Shown: piece by piece, positions 8,320-18,371 of the stretch
How positions within the stretch are numbered: position 1 is the first letter of the stretch
Layout of the letters: every line of letters begins with the position of its first letter
NCBI RefSeq assembly: GCF_913057115.1
Contig: NZ_CAJXNN010000029.1
Span: 1 to 44,733 of the forward strand
Direction of reading: 5' to 3'
Length of the DNA stretch: 44,733 nucleotides
Origin: an uncultured Roseovarius sp.
Lineage (GTDB): Bacteria; Pseudomonadota; Alphaproteobacteria; Rhodobacterales; Rhodobacteraceae
Translations under genes and position numbers: made by a program
Notes under the pieces: generated by a model
What the model was told of the DNA's origin: nothing
The model's database searches: none
What the model saw: the letters and a program-made list of their open reading frames with translations, nothing else

Positions 8320-10197
8320 CTATTCGTTGACAGACACCGGTGCCGGGCTTTCGCTGGGTTCGATCCAATTCATCAGGGTGGTGTCGAGCAACTCGACATT
8401 CCGGGTTTCGATGGCTTGCCGAATGGCATTCAGGACGGTGGCCGTTTCGATTTCCGATAGATGGCTTTCCTGCGCGCGCAGGATCTTGGGGTGCGGCGTG
8501 GTCAACATGTCGGAGCCGATAAGCAGTTCTTCGTGCAATTTCTCGCCGGGGCGCAAACCGGTGATCTTGATCTCGATATCGCCTTGAGGGTTGTGAGCAT
8601 TGCGCACCGTTTTCCCGGCCTGTTCGATCATCCGCATGGCAAGATCGCGGATCGGAACCGGCTTGCCCATGTCCAGCACGAAGACATCGCCGCCGCGTGC
8701 GAAGGAGCCGGTGATAAGCACGAGGCGGACCGCCTCGGGGATCGTCATGAAATAGCGGGTCACGTCAGAATGGGTGAGAGTCACCGGACCACCTCGCCGG
8801 ATCTGGTCGGCGAACAGGGGGATCACCGAGCCAGAGGAGCCGAGGACGTTGCCGAAGCGAACCATGGAAAACCGGGTTGAGTTGGAGCGTGAGGCAATGT
8901 CTTGGATGACCAATTCGGCGATGCGCTTGGAGGCCCCCATCATCGACGAGGGGCGCACAGCCTTGTCGGTGGAGATGAGGATGAAACGTTCGACTCCCGC
9001 GTGCCTTGCCGCATCGGCAACGGTCTTTGTGCCGAAGACGTTGTTGCGCATGCCTTCGAGTTCGTTTCTTTCGACCATCGGTACGTGTTTGTACGCAGCC
9101 GCGTGCAGTACGATTTCCACCCCGTGACGGCTCATAACTTCGGCCATGAGTGCAGCATCGCAAACCGATCCGAGAATGCAGACGATATCCAGCGACGGGG
9201 CGAGCGCCTTGAGTTCCCGTTCAGCCTTGAAAAGCGAGAGTTCGCAGTGATCCAGAAGGATCAGTTTTTCAGGATCGCAGGCGATGAGCTGCCGGCAAAG
9301 TTCGGAGCCGATGGTTCCGCCCGCACCCGTGACCAATACACTGCGAGTACGGTAAGTTTCGGAAACGCCGGGCAGTTCATCCTCCATGATATCGCGTTCC
9401 ATCAGGTCATGGGGATCGACCGGTTGAGTGTCGCCGATGTCGCGATCGGTATTGGCAACCAGATCAGCGAAGGAGGGGATCATGTGCACCTCGCATCCGG
9501 TGGCGCGCATGTGGCGCGCGAGCGCCTGTTGCACGGCGGGCCGCTGGGAGGGCATGGCGAGAACGATGCGCTGGATCTCGTGACACTCGATGAGATCGAG
9601 GATGTCCCCCGGGGCATGTACGCGCAAACCGCCGATGGTCAGGCTTTGCAGGCGGCTGTCATCGTCGACGAAGGCGACGGGCTTGACCGAATCGTCGGTC
9701 GCGAGCGCAGAGGCCAGTTGCTGGCCGGTTTGGCCCGCCCCGTAAATGAGGATCGGAATGTGCTGATGGTTGCGGCGGTAGATTTGCAGCAAGATGGCGC
9801 GCATTCCGAGACGGGCAGCGACGGAAAGCAAAAGGAAAAAGGTGCCCGTGACGATCGCGACCTGCAGCGGAGCACGTAGCGAGGTGAAGACCATCCCGCC
9901 GATGACCACAACCGATGCCAGGGCCATGGCAACGCCGGTCGTTCCCAACATGCCTTGCATTTCATATGCATTGAGTTTGACCCTATGCAGGCCTTGCAAG
10001 AGGATGAAAACGGCACCGGCAACCATGAGGGCGATTGTCGTGGCCCATGCTTCAAATGAAGTCGGGATTGCCTGCGATGGGCCAAGGATGACCAATCGGG
10101 ACAAGAGGTGGGCAAGACCTATGAGAAGAACATCAACGGTAAGAAGAATGGCGCGTTTCTGGGCGCGCGTGAGAGACACTGCAAACTTGTGCAACAT
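8320..10197 (-). CDS. Nucleoside-diphosphate-sugar dehydratase/epimerase, PglF/WbpM/CapD-like
   Basis: This 625-residue protein starts at MLHKFAVSLTRAQKRA; an upstream in-frame start at 10368 would add 57 residues unlike this family. About four N-terminal membrane helices are followed by a CoA-binding-like Rossmann segment (YGAGQTGQQLA) and a C-terminal extended SDR domain (VLVTGAGGTIGSELCRQL). The catalytic region reads STDKAVRPSSMMGASKR, with Met where classic SDRs have Tyr, as in WbpM and PglF 4,6-dehydratases. It likely makes a UDP-4-keto-6-deoxy hexosamine for surface polysaccharide. It is divergent from the export lipoprotein gene. Confidence 0.92.
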   Translation of the reverse strand: MLHKFAVSLTRAQKRAILLTVDVLLIGLAHLLSRLVILGPSQAIPTSFEAWATTIALMVAGAVFILLQGLHRVKLNAYEMQGMLGTTGVAMALASVVVIGGMVFTSLRAPLQVAIVTGTFFLLLSVAARLGMRAILLQIYRRNHQHIPILIYGAGQTGQQLASALATDDSVKPVAFVDDDSRLQSLTIGGLRVHAPGDILDLIECHEIQRIVLAMPSQRPAVQQALARHMRATGCEVHMIPSFADLVANTDRDIGDTQPVDPHDLMERDIMEDELPGVSETYRTRSVLVTGAGGTIGSELCRQLIACDPEKLILLDHCELSLFKAERELKALAPSLDIVCILGSVCDAALMAEVMSRHGVEIVLHAAAYKHVPMVERNELEGMRNNVFGTKTVADAARHAGVERFILISTDKAVRPSSMMGASKRIAELVIQDIASRSNSTRFSMVRFGNVLGSSGSVIPLFADQIRRGGPVTLTHSDVTRYFMTIPEAVRLVLITGSFARGGDVFVLDMGKPVPIRDLAMRMIEQAGKTVRNAHNPQGDIEIKITGLRPGEKLHEELLIGSDMLTTPHPKILRAQESHLSEIETATVLNAIRQAIETRNVELLDTTLMNWIEPSESPAPVSVNE

Positions 10198-10550
10198 GGT
10201 CCTACCCAAATTGACCGCGGATTGCCTGAATCCTGAAATACCGTACTTAGCGTTAGTAATGTGTTCATTGCACACGTTAAAGGGGAATAATGGCGGAAAC
10301 AACGCCATGAGAAATATTTTTCCGGTGGTGGCGAAATTTGATGCAGGAGTCGGCAAGAAAACTTGCAATGACTGGTAATTGAGCAGCGCAAACCCTGAAT
10401 GGCAGAACCACTTGGCGTTATCAAGAGGTGGTGAGAGGCATCACAAACACCAGTCAAGAAGCGCCGGGCTCAATACTCCTTGAGGCGACTTTTCCATTGT
10501 TCCCACATCTTTTGCGCGTTAGGAAATGTCAAAACTCTTGGGGATGACGC
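10198..10550. other. Divergent intergenic region between two polysaccharide genes
   Basis: These 353 bp without a gene must carry promoters for both the leftward dehydratase and the rightward export gene. The A+T content rises around 10240-10330. A short inverted repeat, GTGT-7-ACAC, lies at 10261-10275 and could be an operator half-site pair. No convincing -35/-10 pair stands out on either strand, and the short reading frames through it look like noise. Confidence 0.4.
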
Positions 10551-11672
10551 ATGTCCAAAAAAAGACGCCTGCCAGTCTTGATTTCTGCCTTCGCGTTTCT
10601 GATGGTCGTGGCGGGCTGTAGTCTGCCGCGCGGGGCCGCCATCCAGTCCGAGGTTCTCAACGAGCAAGAGTCGCAAGCCCCCAGTTTTCAAGTGGTTCCC
10701 GTAACCCGGGATGTGACGCCTGCCTTGTCGAACTGGCCGGCGACCGGGTGGCATGGACATTATCACTGGTTCCAACGGGACCGGGGGCCGGATTCAAACG
10801 CGATCCAGGTCGGCGACGTGTTGAAGATCGTGGTTTGGGAGTCCCAGGAAAATTCGCTTCTGTCAGCACGCGGGTCGAACATGGTGGCCATGCCAGAGCA
10901 GGAGGTGGCAGGTAGCGGTAAGATCTTCTTGCCTTACGTGGGTGATGTGCGGGTTCGCGGCCAAAGCGCGGATGCGGCGCGCAAACGGATTCAGGAAAGT
11001 TTCGAGGAGATATCGCCCTCGGCGCAGGTTCAGCTTTCGGTGCTCCCGGGTCGCAACAATTCGATCGACCTTGTGAGTGGCGTCGCCGCACCGGGCCGTT
11101 ACCCTTTGGACAGCCGCAATACCAAGATCCTGAGCGCCATTGCCAAGGGCGGCGGTGTGTCCAACGCTCTGCGCAACCCGTTGCTGCGCTTGCAGCGTGG
11201 GCCGACGACCTATGAAACTCGTTTCGCCGACCTTCTGGCGGATGCGAGCCGCAATGTGCGGCTGCGTGGCGGCGACCAGATTTCCGTGGTCGAGGATGAC
11301 CGCAGCTTCAACGTGTTAGGGGCGGCAGGCGATCAGACGGTCATGTATTTCGAGAAGGAAAGCATGACAGCCATGGAGGCGCTTTCGGCCATGGGTGGCT
11401 TGCAAGCGGCGCGCGCGGACCCGAAGGGCGTTTTGATCCTGCGGGAATACAAGGCGAAGGACCTCAAGCCGGGTTGGGCAGGGCCGGATTTGCAGCAGGT
11501 TGTGTTTACTATTGATTTGACAAGCGCGGATGGCCTCTTTGCGGCGCGACAGTTCCAGATTCATCCGCAGGACACCGTTCTGGCCACCGAGTCGCCCATC
11601 AACGCGGCACGCACGATCATCGGCTTGTTCGGAACCGTGATCGGGGTGACGAGCACCGCCAACAATTTGTAG
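10551..11672 (+). CDS. Outer-membrane polysaccharide export lipoprotein (Wza/OPX family)
   Basis: This 373-residue protein has a type II signal peptide with lipobox VVAGC, the acylated Cys being at about residue 23. A Poly_export domain follows, with GDVLKIVVWESQENSL near 90, VAGSGKIFLPYVGDVRV, and then SLBB-like repeats (VSGVAAPGRYPLDS and VLGAAGDQTVMYFEKE). The C-terminal end IGLFGTVIGVTSTANNL is hydrophobic, as in OPX proteins that cross the outer membrane with a helix. It should form the outer-membrane exit channel for a polysaccharide. The inner-membrane partner (Wzc-like) is not in the window. Confidence 0.92.
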   Translation: MSKKRRLPVLISAFAFLMVVAGCSLPRGAAIQSEVLNEQESQAPSFQVVPVTRDVTPALSNWPATGWHGHYHWFQRDRGPDSNAIQVGDVLKIVVWESQENSLLSARGSNMVAMPEQEVAGSGKIFLPYVGDVRVRGQSADAARKRIQESFEEISPSAQVQLSVLPGRNNSIDLVSGVAAPGRYPLDSRNTKILSAIAKGGGVSNALRNPLLRLQRGPTTYETRFADLLADASRNVRLRGGDQISVVEDDRSFNVLGAAGDQTVMYFEKESMTAMEALSAMGGLQAARADPKGVLILREYKAKDLKPGWAGPDLQQVVFTIDLTSADGLFAARQFQIHPQDTVLATESPINAARTIIGLFGTVIGVTSTANNL

Positions 11673-11693
11673 TGCCAAGGAGCAGGGGCAATC

Positions 11694-12416
11694 TTAGCAT
11701 TCGACGAAGATGTTGGTGATGTCCTTATGGGCAGCCGCCGCTTTGTCGGATGGGGTTCGGCTTTTCTGCTTTGGGCCCGCGTTCAGAGGTTTCGAGTCTG
11801 AAACACCGGTCTGCGGCGGTGTTGCCGGAGGCATATTGGGGTTCGGGGCGGTCGTGCGGAGGCTATGGTCGGCCAGGTCCATTGGCTGCGCCATGTCGCC
11901 GGTGCCCTGAAGTGGTATGCGATTGGCCTTTGCCTTCGCTGCCTTGCGGGCAACGCTGGGAGGCACCCGGCGCGGGGTAACCTGTTCTGAGGTCTTGACC
12001 ACGCGTGAGATATAGCGGCGACCGACCAGCGAGGTACGCTGCGTATCCGGGGCCTTCAAGCTGTAATGACTGAGCAGAATACCGCACATCAATGTCAGGT
12101 CGCGCCAAAAGGGCGATATGTTTTCTGGCTGAAAGGGCATGAAGTTCTCGGCAATGCTGCTGGTCAAGACAAACACTGCCAGCATCAAGGATGTTGTGCG
12201 TAGGAAGAGCCCGGACATAAAGGCGGCGGAGAGCGCGAAGAGGGCCGTGGTGCCAATAAGGTCGCCGGTTGGCAGGCCGACTATCGGCGCGAAAATCGCC
12301 CGGTGATCGACCCCTTGAATCAAGCCAAGGGAAATCGCCATGAAATAGGAGCCGGTAATGAGGCGGATCAGGTTCAGGCCGGTATGATCGGCCAAGCGTC
12401 GGTTGCTGCGTTCCAC
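11694..12416 (-). CDS. Unknown four-helix membrane protein with Pro-rich tail
   Basis: A 240-residue protein of no function I can name. The first 130 residues hold about four hydrophobic segments (for example NLIRLITGSYFMAISLGLI and TALFALSAAFMSGLFLR), reminiscent of DoxX-like small membrane proteins. The C-terminal 110 residues are basic and rich in Pro, Ala and Lys, and probably cytoplasmic and disordered. It is convergent with the export lipoprotein gene (22 bp apart), and similar proteins occur in roseobacter exopolysaccharide loci, so a role in the polysaccharide system is plausible. A pair of GTAC motifs lies just upstream (12452 and 12467). Confidence 0.7.
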   Translation of the reverse strand: MERSNRRLADHTGLNLIRLITGSYFMAISLGLIQGVDHRAIFAPIVGLPTGDLIGTTALFALSAAFMSGLFLRTTSLMLAVFVLTSSIAENFMPFQPENISPFWRDLTLMCGILLSHYSLKAPDTQRTSLVGRRYISRVVKTSEQVTPRRVPPSVARKAAKAKANRIPLQGTGDMAQPMDLADHSLRTTAPNPNMPPATPPQTGVSDSKPLNAGPKQKSRTPSDKAAAAHKDITNIFVEC

Positions 12417-12519
12417 GGTTTTTCTTTCCGTTCAATTGACCTCGAGCAGACGTACCAAAACCACTTGTACGGGCCTTCATACAATTGAAAGCAGTCGATC
12501 AATCCCATCGAAAGCAGGC

Positions 12520-12555
12520 AAAACCGGCCCCGAAATATGACAATTCGGGGCCGGT
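12520..12555 (-). terminator. Rho-independent terminator of gyrA
   Basis: A perfect 12-bp inverted repeat (ACCGGCCCCGAA at 12523-12534 and TTCGGGGCCGGT at 12544-12555) encloses a 9-nt loop and is followed on the minus strand by TTTT. It lies about 50 bp past the gyrA stop codon in the right orientation. Confidence 0.85.
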
Positions 12556-12603
12556 CCAATGTATCGTTATCCGTATGGGGGAGGAGGCGAGGCGCGTGCC
12601 TCG

Positions 12604-15366
12604 TTACTCTTCGGTCTTGGCTTCGGGGCTGGCCACGGCCTCGGCATCAGCATCGTCTTCGTCGCCCTTTTCGGCGATCCATGCGACGCTGACGACCTTT
12701 TCGCCCTTGCCGGTATTGAACACCTTGACGCCGCCGGCACTGCGCGACCGGAAGGAGATTCCCTCAACTGGAACGCGGATGGATTGACCCTTGGAGGTGG
12801 CGAGCATGATCTGGTCGTCCAGATCCACAGGGAAGGAGGCGACGAGTGTGGCATTGGCCTTGGTGGACCAGGCGTTCACGCCTTGGCCACCGCGCCCACG
12901 GGTGGGGTAATCATGGCTGGACGATATTTTGCCGATGCCATCGGTGGTGATCGTCAGGATGAGGTGCTCGGCGGCCTGCATTTCTTCGAAGCGCTCTTGG
13001 GAAATGTCTCCTGCGGGGGCCTCTTCATCGTCGTCGGTGCCTTCAAGCTCATCAGCCCCGACCATTTGGCGGCGCATCTTGAGATAGGCGGCGCGTTCTG
13101 CCGCCTCGGCCTCGAAATGCCGGATGACGGACATGGAGACGACGGTATCAGCGCCCGCGAGCTTGATGCCACGTACCCCGGTGGATTTGCGACCCTTGAA
13201 GACCCGCACATCGGTGGTGGCAAAGCGGATGGCGCGGCCCGAATTGGTGACAAGCATCACGTCATCGTCTTCGGTGCAGATGCGCGCGTTGACCAGTTCC
13301 ACGCCTTCGGGCAGGTCCATGGCGATCTTGCCGTTGCGCTTGACGTTGGTGAAATCCGACAGCGCGTTGCGGCGCACATCGCCCGCCGTGGTGGCAAAGA
13401 CGATTTGCAGGTCGTTCCATTGCTCTTCGGGGGCATCGACCGGCATGATCGCGGCGATGGAGACACCGGTGGGAATGGGCAGGATATTGACGATGGCCTT
13501 ACCCTTCGATGTGCGGCTGCCAAGCGGCAGGCGCCATGTCTTGAGCTTGTAGGCCATGCCATCGGTGGTGAAGAACAAAAGCTGTGTGTGGGTGTTGGCG
13601 ACGAACAGCGTGGTGACCACGTCATCGTCTTTCAGGCTGCCACCCGACAGGCCCTTGCCACCGCGCTTTTGGGCGCGGAAATCGGCCAGGGGCGTGCGCT
13701 TGATATAGCCGCCTTGGGTGACGGTCACGACCATGTCTTCGCGTTCGATCAGGTCTTCGTCATCCATATCGCCGGACCAGTCTACGATCTCGGTGCGGCG
13801 GGGGACGGCGAATTGCTCGCGCACTTCGCGCAGCTCGTCGGCGATGATGCCCATGATACGTTCACGGCTGGCGAGGATGGCGAGGTATTCCTTGATTTTG
13901 CCCGCCAGCTCTTGCAGCTCATCGGTAACCTCTTTGACGCCCAGTTGCGTGAGGCGTTGCAGGCGCAGATCGAGAATCGCGCGGGCCTGTGTTTCTGACA
14001 GATTGTAGGTGCCGTCTTCGTTGGCCTTGTGCGTCGGGTCGTCGATCAAGGCGATATATTCGAGGATATCCCCGGCGGGCCAGCGGCGGGTCATAAGTTT
14101 TTCGCGCGCCTCGGTGGCATCGGCGGAGGCGCGGATGGTCGCCACGACCTCATCCACGTTGGACACCGCAACGGCCAGACCGCAGAGGATATGGCTGCGG
14201 TCCCGGGCTTTGCGCAATTCAAAGGCCGTGCGGCGCGCGACCACTTCCTCGCGGAAGGCGATGAAGGAGGTGAGGAAGCGGCGCAGGGTCAGTTGTTCGG
14301 GTTTGCCGCCGTTCAGGGCCAGCATGTTGCAGCCAAAGCTGGTTTGCATGGGCGTGAAGCGGAACAGTTGATTGAGCACCACATCGGGGGTGGCGTCGCG
14401 TTTCAGCTCGACCACCACGCGCACGCCGTGGCGGTCGGATTCATCCTGAACGTGGGCGATGTTTTCGATCTTCTTTTCGCGCACCGTCTCGGCGATCTTT
14501 TCGATCATCGAGGCCTTGTTCACCTGATAGGGGATCTCGTCGATGACGATGGCATACCGATCCTTGCGGAGTTCCTCGACCCGCGTCTTGGCGCGGATTA
14601 TGACGCTGCCGCGGCCTTCGAGGTAGGCTTTGCGCGCGCCGGACCGGCCCAGCATGATGCCGCCTGTGGGGAAATCGGGGCCGGGGACGTATTCGATCAA
14701 TTGCTCGGAACTGAGATCTGGATCGTCGATCAGCGCCAGCGTGGCATCGACCACTTCGCCAAGGTTATGCGGCGGAATGTTGGTGGCCATGCCCACGGCG
14801 ATACCGCCCGCGCCATTGACCAGCATGTTGGGGAAACGGGCGGGCAGGACGGTGGGTTCGCGATCCTTGCCGTCGTAGTTGTCCTGAAAATTGACGGTGT
14901 CTTTTTCGATATCCGCCAGCAGGGCACTGGCGGGCTTGTCCATCCGCACCTCGGTATAGCGCATGGCGGCGGGGTTATCGCCATCCATGGAGCCGAAGTT
15001 GCCTTGCCCATCCAGAAGCGGCAAGGACATCGAGAAATCCTGCGCCATGCGCACCAGTGCATCGTAAATCGCGCTATCGCCGTGGGGATGGTATTTACCC
15101 ATGACGTCGCCCACGGGCCGCGCCGATTTGCGGTAAGGCTTGTCGTGCGTGTTGCCGGTTTCGTGCATGGCGTAAAGGATGCGCCGGTGCACGGGTTTCA
15201 AGCCGTCCCGCAAGTCAGGAATCGCACGGCTGACAATGACCGACATCGCGTAGTCGAGATAGGATGTCTTCATCTCGTCGGCGATGGAAATGCTGGGACC
15301 GTCGTGCGCCGGGCGCTCAGGCATCATTTCGTCAGTGTTTTCAGGGGGTTGCGTGTCGTCGCTCAC
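12604..15366 (-). CDS. gyrA: DNA gyrase subunit A
   Basis: This 920-residue type II topoisomerase subunit, with GyrB, introduces negative supercoils using ATP. The N-terminal breakage-reunion domain contains the catalytic Tyr137 ([10 protein letters not shown]) and the quinolone region [10 protein letters not shown] with Ser98 and Asp102, the unmutated residues at the E. coli 83 and 87 positions. The C-terminal wrapping domain carries the GyrA-box QKRGGKG, which marks gyrase rather than topoisomerase IV. An acidic insertion ([17 protein letters not shown]) and an acidic tail explain the length over E. coli (875). It is followed by a strong terminator at 12520-12555. Confidence 0.97.
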   Translation of the reverse strand: MSDDTQPPENTDEMMPERPAHDGPSISIADEMKTSYLDYAMSVIVSRAIPDLRDGLKPVHRRILYAMHETGNTHDKPYRKSARPVGDVMGKYHPHGDSAIYDALVRMAQDFSMSLPLLDGQGNFGSMDGDNPAAMRYTEVRMDKPASALLADIEKDTVNFQDNYDGKDREPTVLPARFPNMLVNGAGGIAVGMATNIPPHNLGEVVDATLALIDDPDLSSEQLIEYVPGPDFPTGGIMLGRSGARKAYLEGRGSVIIRAKTRVEELRKDRYAIVIDEIPYQVNKASMIEKIAETVREKKIENIAHVQDESDRHGVRVVVELKRDATPDVVLNQLFRFTPMQTSFGCNMLALNGGKPEQLTLRRFLTSFIAFREEVVARRTAFELRKARDRSHILCGLAVAVSNVDEVVATIRASADATEAREKLMTRRWPAGDILEYIALIDDPTHKANEDGTYNLSETQARAILDLRLQRLTQLGVKEVTDELQELAGKIKEYLAILASRERIMGIIADELREVREQFAVPRRTEIVDWSGDMDDEDLIEREDMVVTVTQGGYIKRTPLADFRAQKRGGKGLSGGSLKDDDVVTTLFVANTHTQLLFFTTDGMAYKLKTWRLPLGSRTSKGKAIVNILPIPTGVSIAAIMPVDAPEEQWNDLQIVFATTAGDVRRNALSDFTNVKRNGKIAMDLPEGVELVNARICTEDDDVMLVTNSGRAIRFATTDVRVFKGRKSTGVRGIKLAGADTVVSMSVIRHFEAEAAERAAYLKMRRQMVGADELEGTDDDEEAPAGDISQERFEEMQAAEHLILTITTDGIGKISSSHDYPTRGRGGQGVNAWSTKANATLVASFPVDLDDQIMLATSKGQSIRVPVEGISFRSRSAGGVKVFNTGKGEKVVSVAWIAEKGDEDDADAEAVASPEAKTEE

Positions 15367-15572
15367 CTTGCTGCCCGTCCTGTTTCTGAGGGTCTATATT
15401 TTGTTGCATTCGTTATATCAGAGGCTGGATATGGGGTGCAATGGCTGTCCCGCCGCAGCCGTGGCAGCCAAGGCGTGGCACTGCTAACATACTGTTTTCA
15501 TTGAAAAGTAATTTCATTCGGGCATCATGGAAGAGCGCAACGCCAAAAAGACGTTCAACAGGAGCAGATCAT

Positions 15573-15842
15573 ATGGAAATGAGTGAAACAGAAATGATGC
15601 TGAAGGGCTATGGCCTGACCACCGCCGAGATGTTCTATCACATGCCCGATTATGTGCATGTCCTGAACAGTTTTGTCTGGCAGGACTATGATATCGCACC
15701 GGACCATCCGCGATTGTTCAAATTCATCGAGTTTTGGCAAGACGAGATCGAGGGGCCGCTGCATTCGGTCAAGTTTACCCATCGCAAGATGATTTCGCCC
15801 GGAGAGTGGCGCAGTGTGGTGGGTGAGTTTACGCTTCAATGA
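15573..15842 (+). CDS. Usg family protein
   Basis: This 89-residue protein matches the small alphaproteobacterial Usg family along its full length (LKGYGLTTAEMFYHMPDY, FVWQDYDIAPDHPRLFKFI, HSVKFTHRKMISPGEWR). The molecular function is unknown to me; it is aromatic-rich and has no signal or membrane segment. The start ATG at 15573 follows an AGGAG site at 15560-15564. It is divergent from gyrA, with 206 bp between them, and convergent with the SYLF lipoprotein gene. Confidence 0.9.
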   Translation: MEMSETEMMLKGYGLTTAEMFYHMPDYVHVLNSFVWQDYDIAPDHPRLFKFIEFWQDEIEGPLHSVKFTHRKMISPGEWRSVVGEFTLQ

Positions 15843-15874
15843 GGGATTGCGCCGCCTTTGGCGTCGCTCGGGGC

Positions 15875-15955
15875 GGGGGGCTTTGCCCCCCACGTTGAAA
15901 ATCGGGGATTTTCAACGCTCCCCCCAGGATATTTATGGCCAGAAGAAAGGGGGCG
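15875..15955. repeat. Intergenic hairpin repeat in a convergent gap
   Basis: The gap between usg and the SYLF gene holds a G-run/CTTTG/C-run hairpin, then a perfect 11-bp inverted repeat (CGTTGAAAATC at 15893-15903 and GATTTTCAACG at 15907-15917, loop GGG), then CCCCCCAGGATATTTATGG and CAGAAGAAAGG. The last part matches the repeat at 32705-32750. It probably serves as a two-way terminator for the converging genes. Confidence 0.6.
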
Positions 15956-15979
15956 TGGTTGCAACGCCCCGCCGTTGGA

Positions 15980-16540
15980 TCAGGGTATGATCCGGGTGTA
16001 TTTCATGCCTTCGAGTGAGACGCCGGCCAAGGCACCGGCCTGACCGAAGATGACGGCCACGACGGGAGCGGTGGAGGTTGTCGTCTCGGCCCGCAGGTTT
16101 TCGCCCTTGTCCCTGAAGACATATTCGATATCCGCGCCTGCGGCCCAGCCCGAGGAACGGCGGAACCCTTCGAGCGCGTCTTGTGTCATGAAGAACAAGA
16201 CGTGGGCGAATTGTTGGGCGCCGATCTGAAAGCCGACGCTGCCCTTGGTGGCCGAGTAGTAATCGACCGTTACGTTGTTGATGCGCAATGCACCGCGGCC
16301 ATAGCCACCACCGACGATCAGCCCGCCTTCGGTCACCAGTGGCATGACCAGCATGCCGGTGGATTTCGCGGCCAGATCGCGGGTGTTGGGGTAATTGGTA
16401 TAAAGGTAGTTCAGCGTGGTATCGACACGGGCGTCGATTTTCTCGGGGCCGCGGCTGCCGACGCCATTGCCGCAAGCGGCAAGAGCGGAGGTGCTGGCGA
16501 GAGCGCCGAGTGTGAATGCGCGACGGGAAAAGCTGTTCAT
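15980..16540 (-). CDS. SYLF (YSC84-like) domain lipoprotein
   Basis: This 186-residue exported protein has an N-terminal SRRAFTLGALA segment resembling a twin-arginine signal and a lipobox ending LAAC (Cys23), so lipidation is likely. The mature part is a SYLF/Ysc84 lipid-binding domain: MLVMPLVTEGGLIVGGGYG, then GSVGFQIGAQQFAHVLFFMT and TAPVVAVIFGQAGALAGVSL. Proteins of this type bind phosphoinositides in eukaryotes; bacterial roles are unclear. It is monocistronic, 128 bp from hemB. Confidence 0.88.
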   Translation of the reverse strand: MNSFSRRAFTLGALASTSALAACGNGVGSRGPEKIDARVDTTLNYLYTNYPNTRDLAAKSTGMLVMPLVTEGGLIVGGGYGRGALRINNVTVDYYSATKGSVGFQIGAQQFAHVLFFMTQDALEGFRRSSGWAAGADIEYVFRDKGENLRAETTTSTAPVVAVIFGQAGALAGVSLEGMKYTRIIP

Positions 16541-16668
16541 GGTTTTGCCTGTTCGTTGCCTGACTTCATGTGCCGGTCTTGTTGAAAATGCCGGTCTGGG
16601 CGCAGTATATCAGGCGAAATCGCGCTGTCACGCGCGATATCGAGAACTGGCAAGGGTTCGCGCAGGGA

Positions 16669-17754
<1,086 letters not shown>

Positions 17755-17792
17755 TTAAGAGGGACGAGGCACATTTTGAAGGTCTTCGAGCA

Positions 17793-18326
17793 GTGGACTG
17801 GTACGAAACCGTTTTCGAATTGATTGACATGCGCAGTTTCAGCAACCTTTGGTTCTGGATTGCGCTGGCTGTCATGTGGTCATCGGTCAGCCATTGGGTG
17901 CTTGGCGTGCCTTGGGACATGGTTCTACGTGCCAAGAAAAAGGACGCCAGCGAAGACGCCGTCCGCGATCTGGAGGATATGGTCCGGATCAATACCAACC
18001 GGATTCTTTACATTATCCGTGAATCCGGACTGCTGTTGGCGGGCTTTGCCTGTTTCATCCTGACGGTTCTCTTCATGGTAGGGTTCATCTATGGAAAGGA
18101 ATTCGCGCAAGCGGTATTCCTGCTGGGTTTTCCGATGTCGCTTGTCGGACTGTTGTCATTGCGGACGGCGCGGGCGATCCGGGCGCAAGGCTTGGCCGGG
18201 CAAGACCTTTACAAGCGTATGTACCGGCATCGCCTGATGACGCAGGTCATTGGCATGATCTCGATCTTTGTCACCGCGATGTGGGGCATGTTGCAGAACA
18301 TGCAGACCGGGGTGCTGGGCGGGTGA
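17793..18326 (+). CDS. Small multi-pass membrane protein, lineage-conserved
   Basis: A 177-residue protein with four hydrophobic segments (about 16-38, 70-92, 98-120 and 145-165) separated by basic loops. A GTG start at 17793 (VDWYETVFELIDMRSFSNLW) follows AAGG by about 10 nt and is preferred to the ATG at 17739, whose 18 extra residues look non-coding. I recall similar rhodobacterial proteins being labelled component of the SufBCD complex, but nothing in the sequence shows Fe-S function. It is divergent from hemB and lies 45 bp upstream of mfd, probably in one operon with it. Confidence 0.7.
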   Translation: MDWYETVFELIDMRSFSNLWFWIALAVMWSSVSHWVLGVPWDMVLRAKKKDASEDAVRDLEDMVRINTNRILYIIRESGLLLAGFACFILTVLFMVGFIYGKEFAQAVFLLGFPMSLVGLLSLRTARAIRAQGLAGQDLYKRMYRHRLMTQVIGMISIFVTAMWGMLQNMQTGVLGG

Positions 18327-18371
18327 GTCATGGCTTGCGCGCATGGGGGCGCGGCGCTAGGTGGCAGCGGC

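Noticed and set aside
14029..15504. Long plus-strand frame (491 codons) opposite gyrA
   Set aside because: A shadow of the gyrA reading frame caused by high G+C third positions; gyrA has full motif support.
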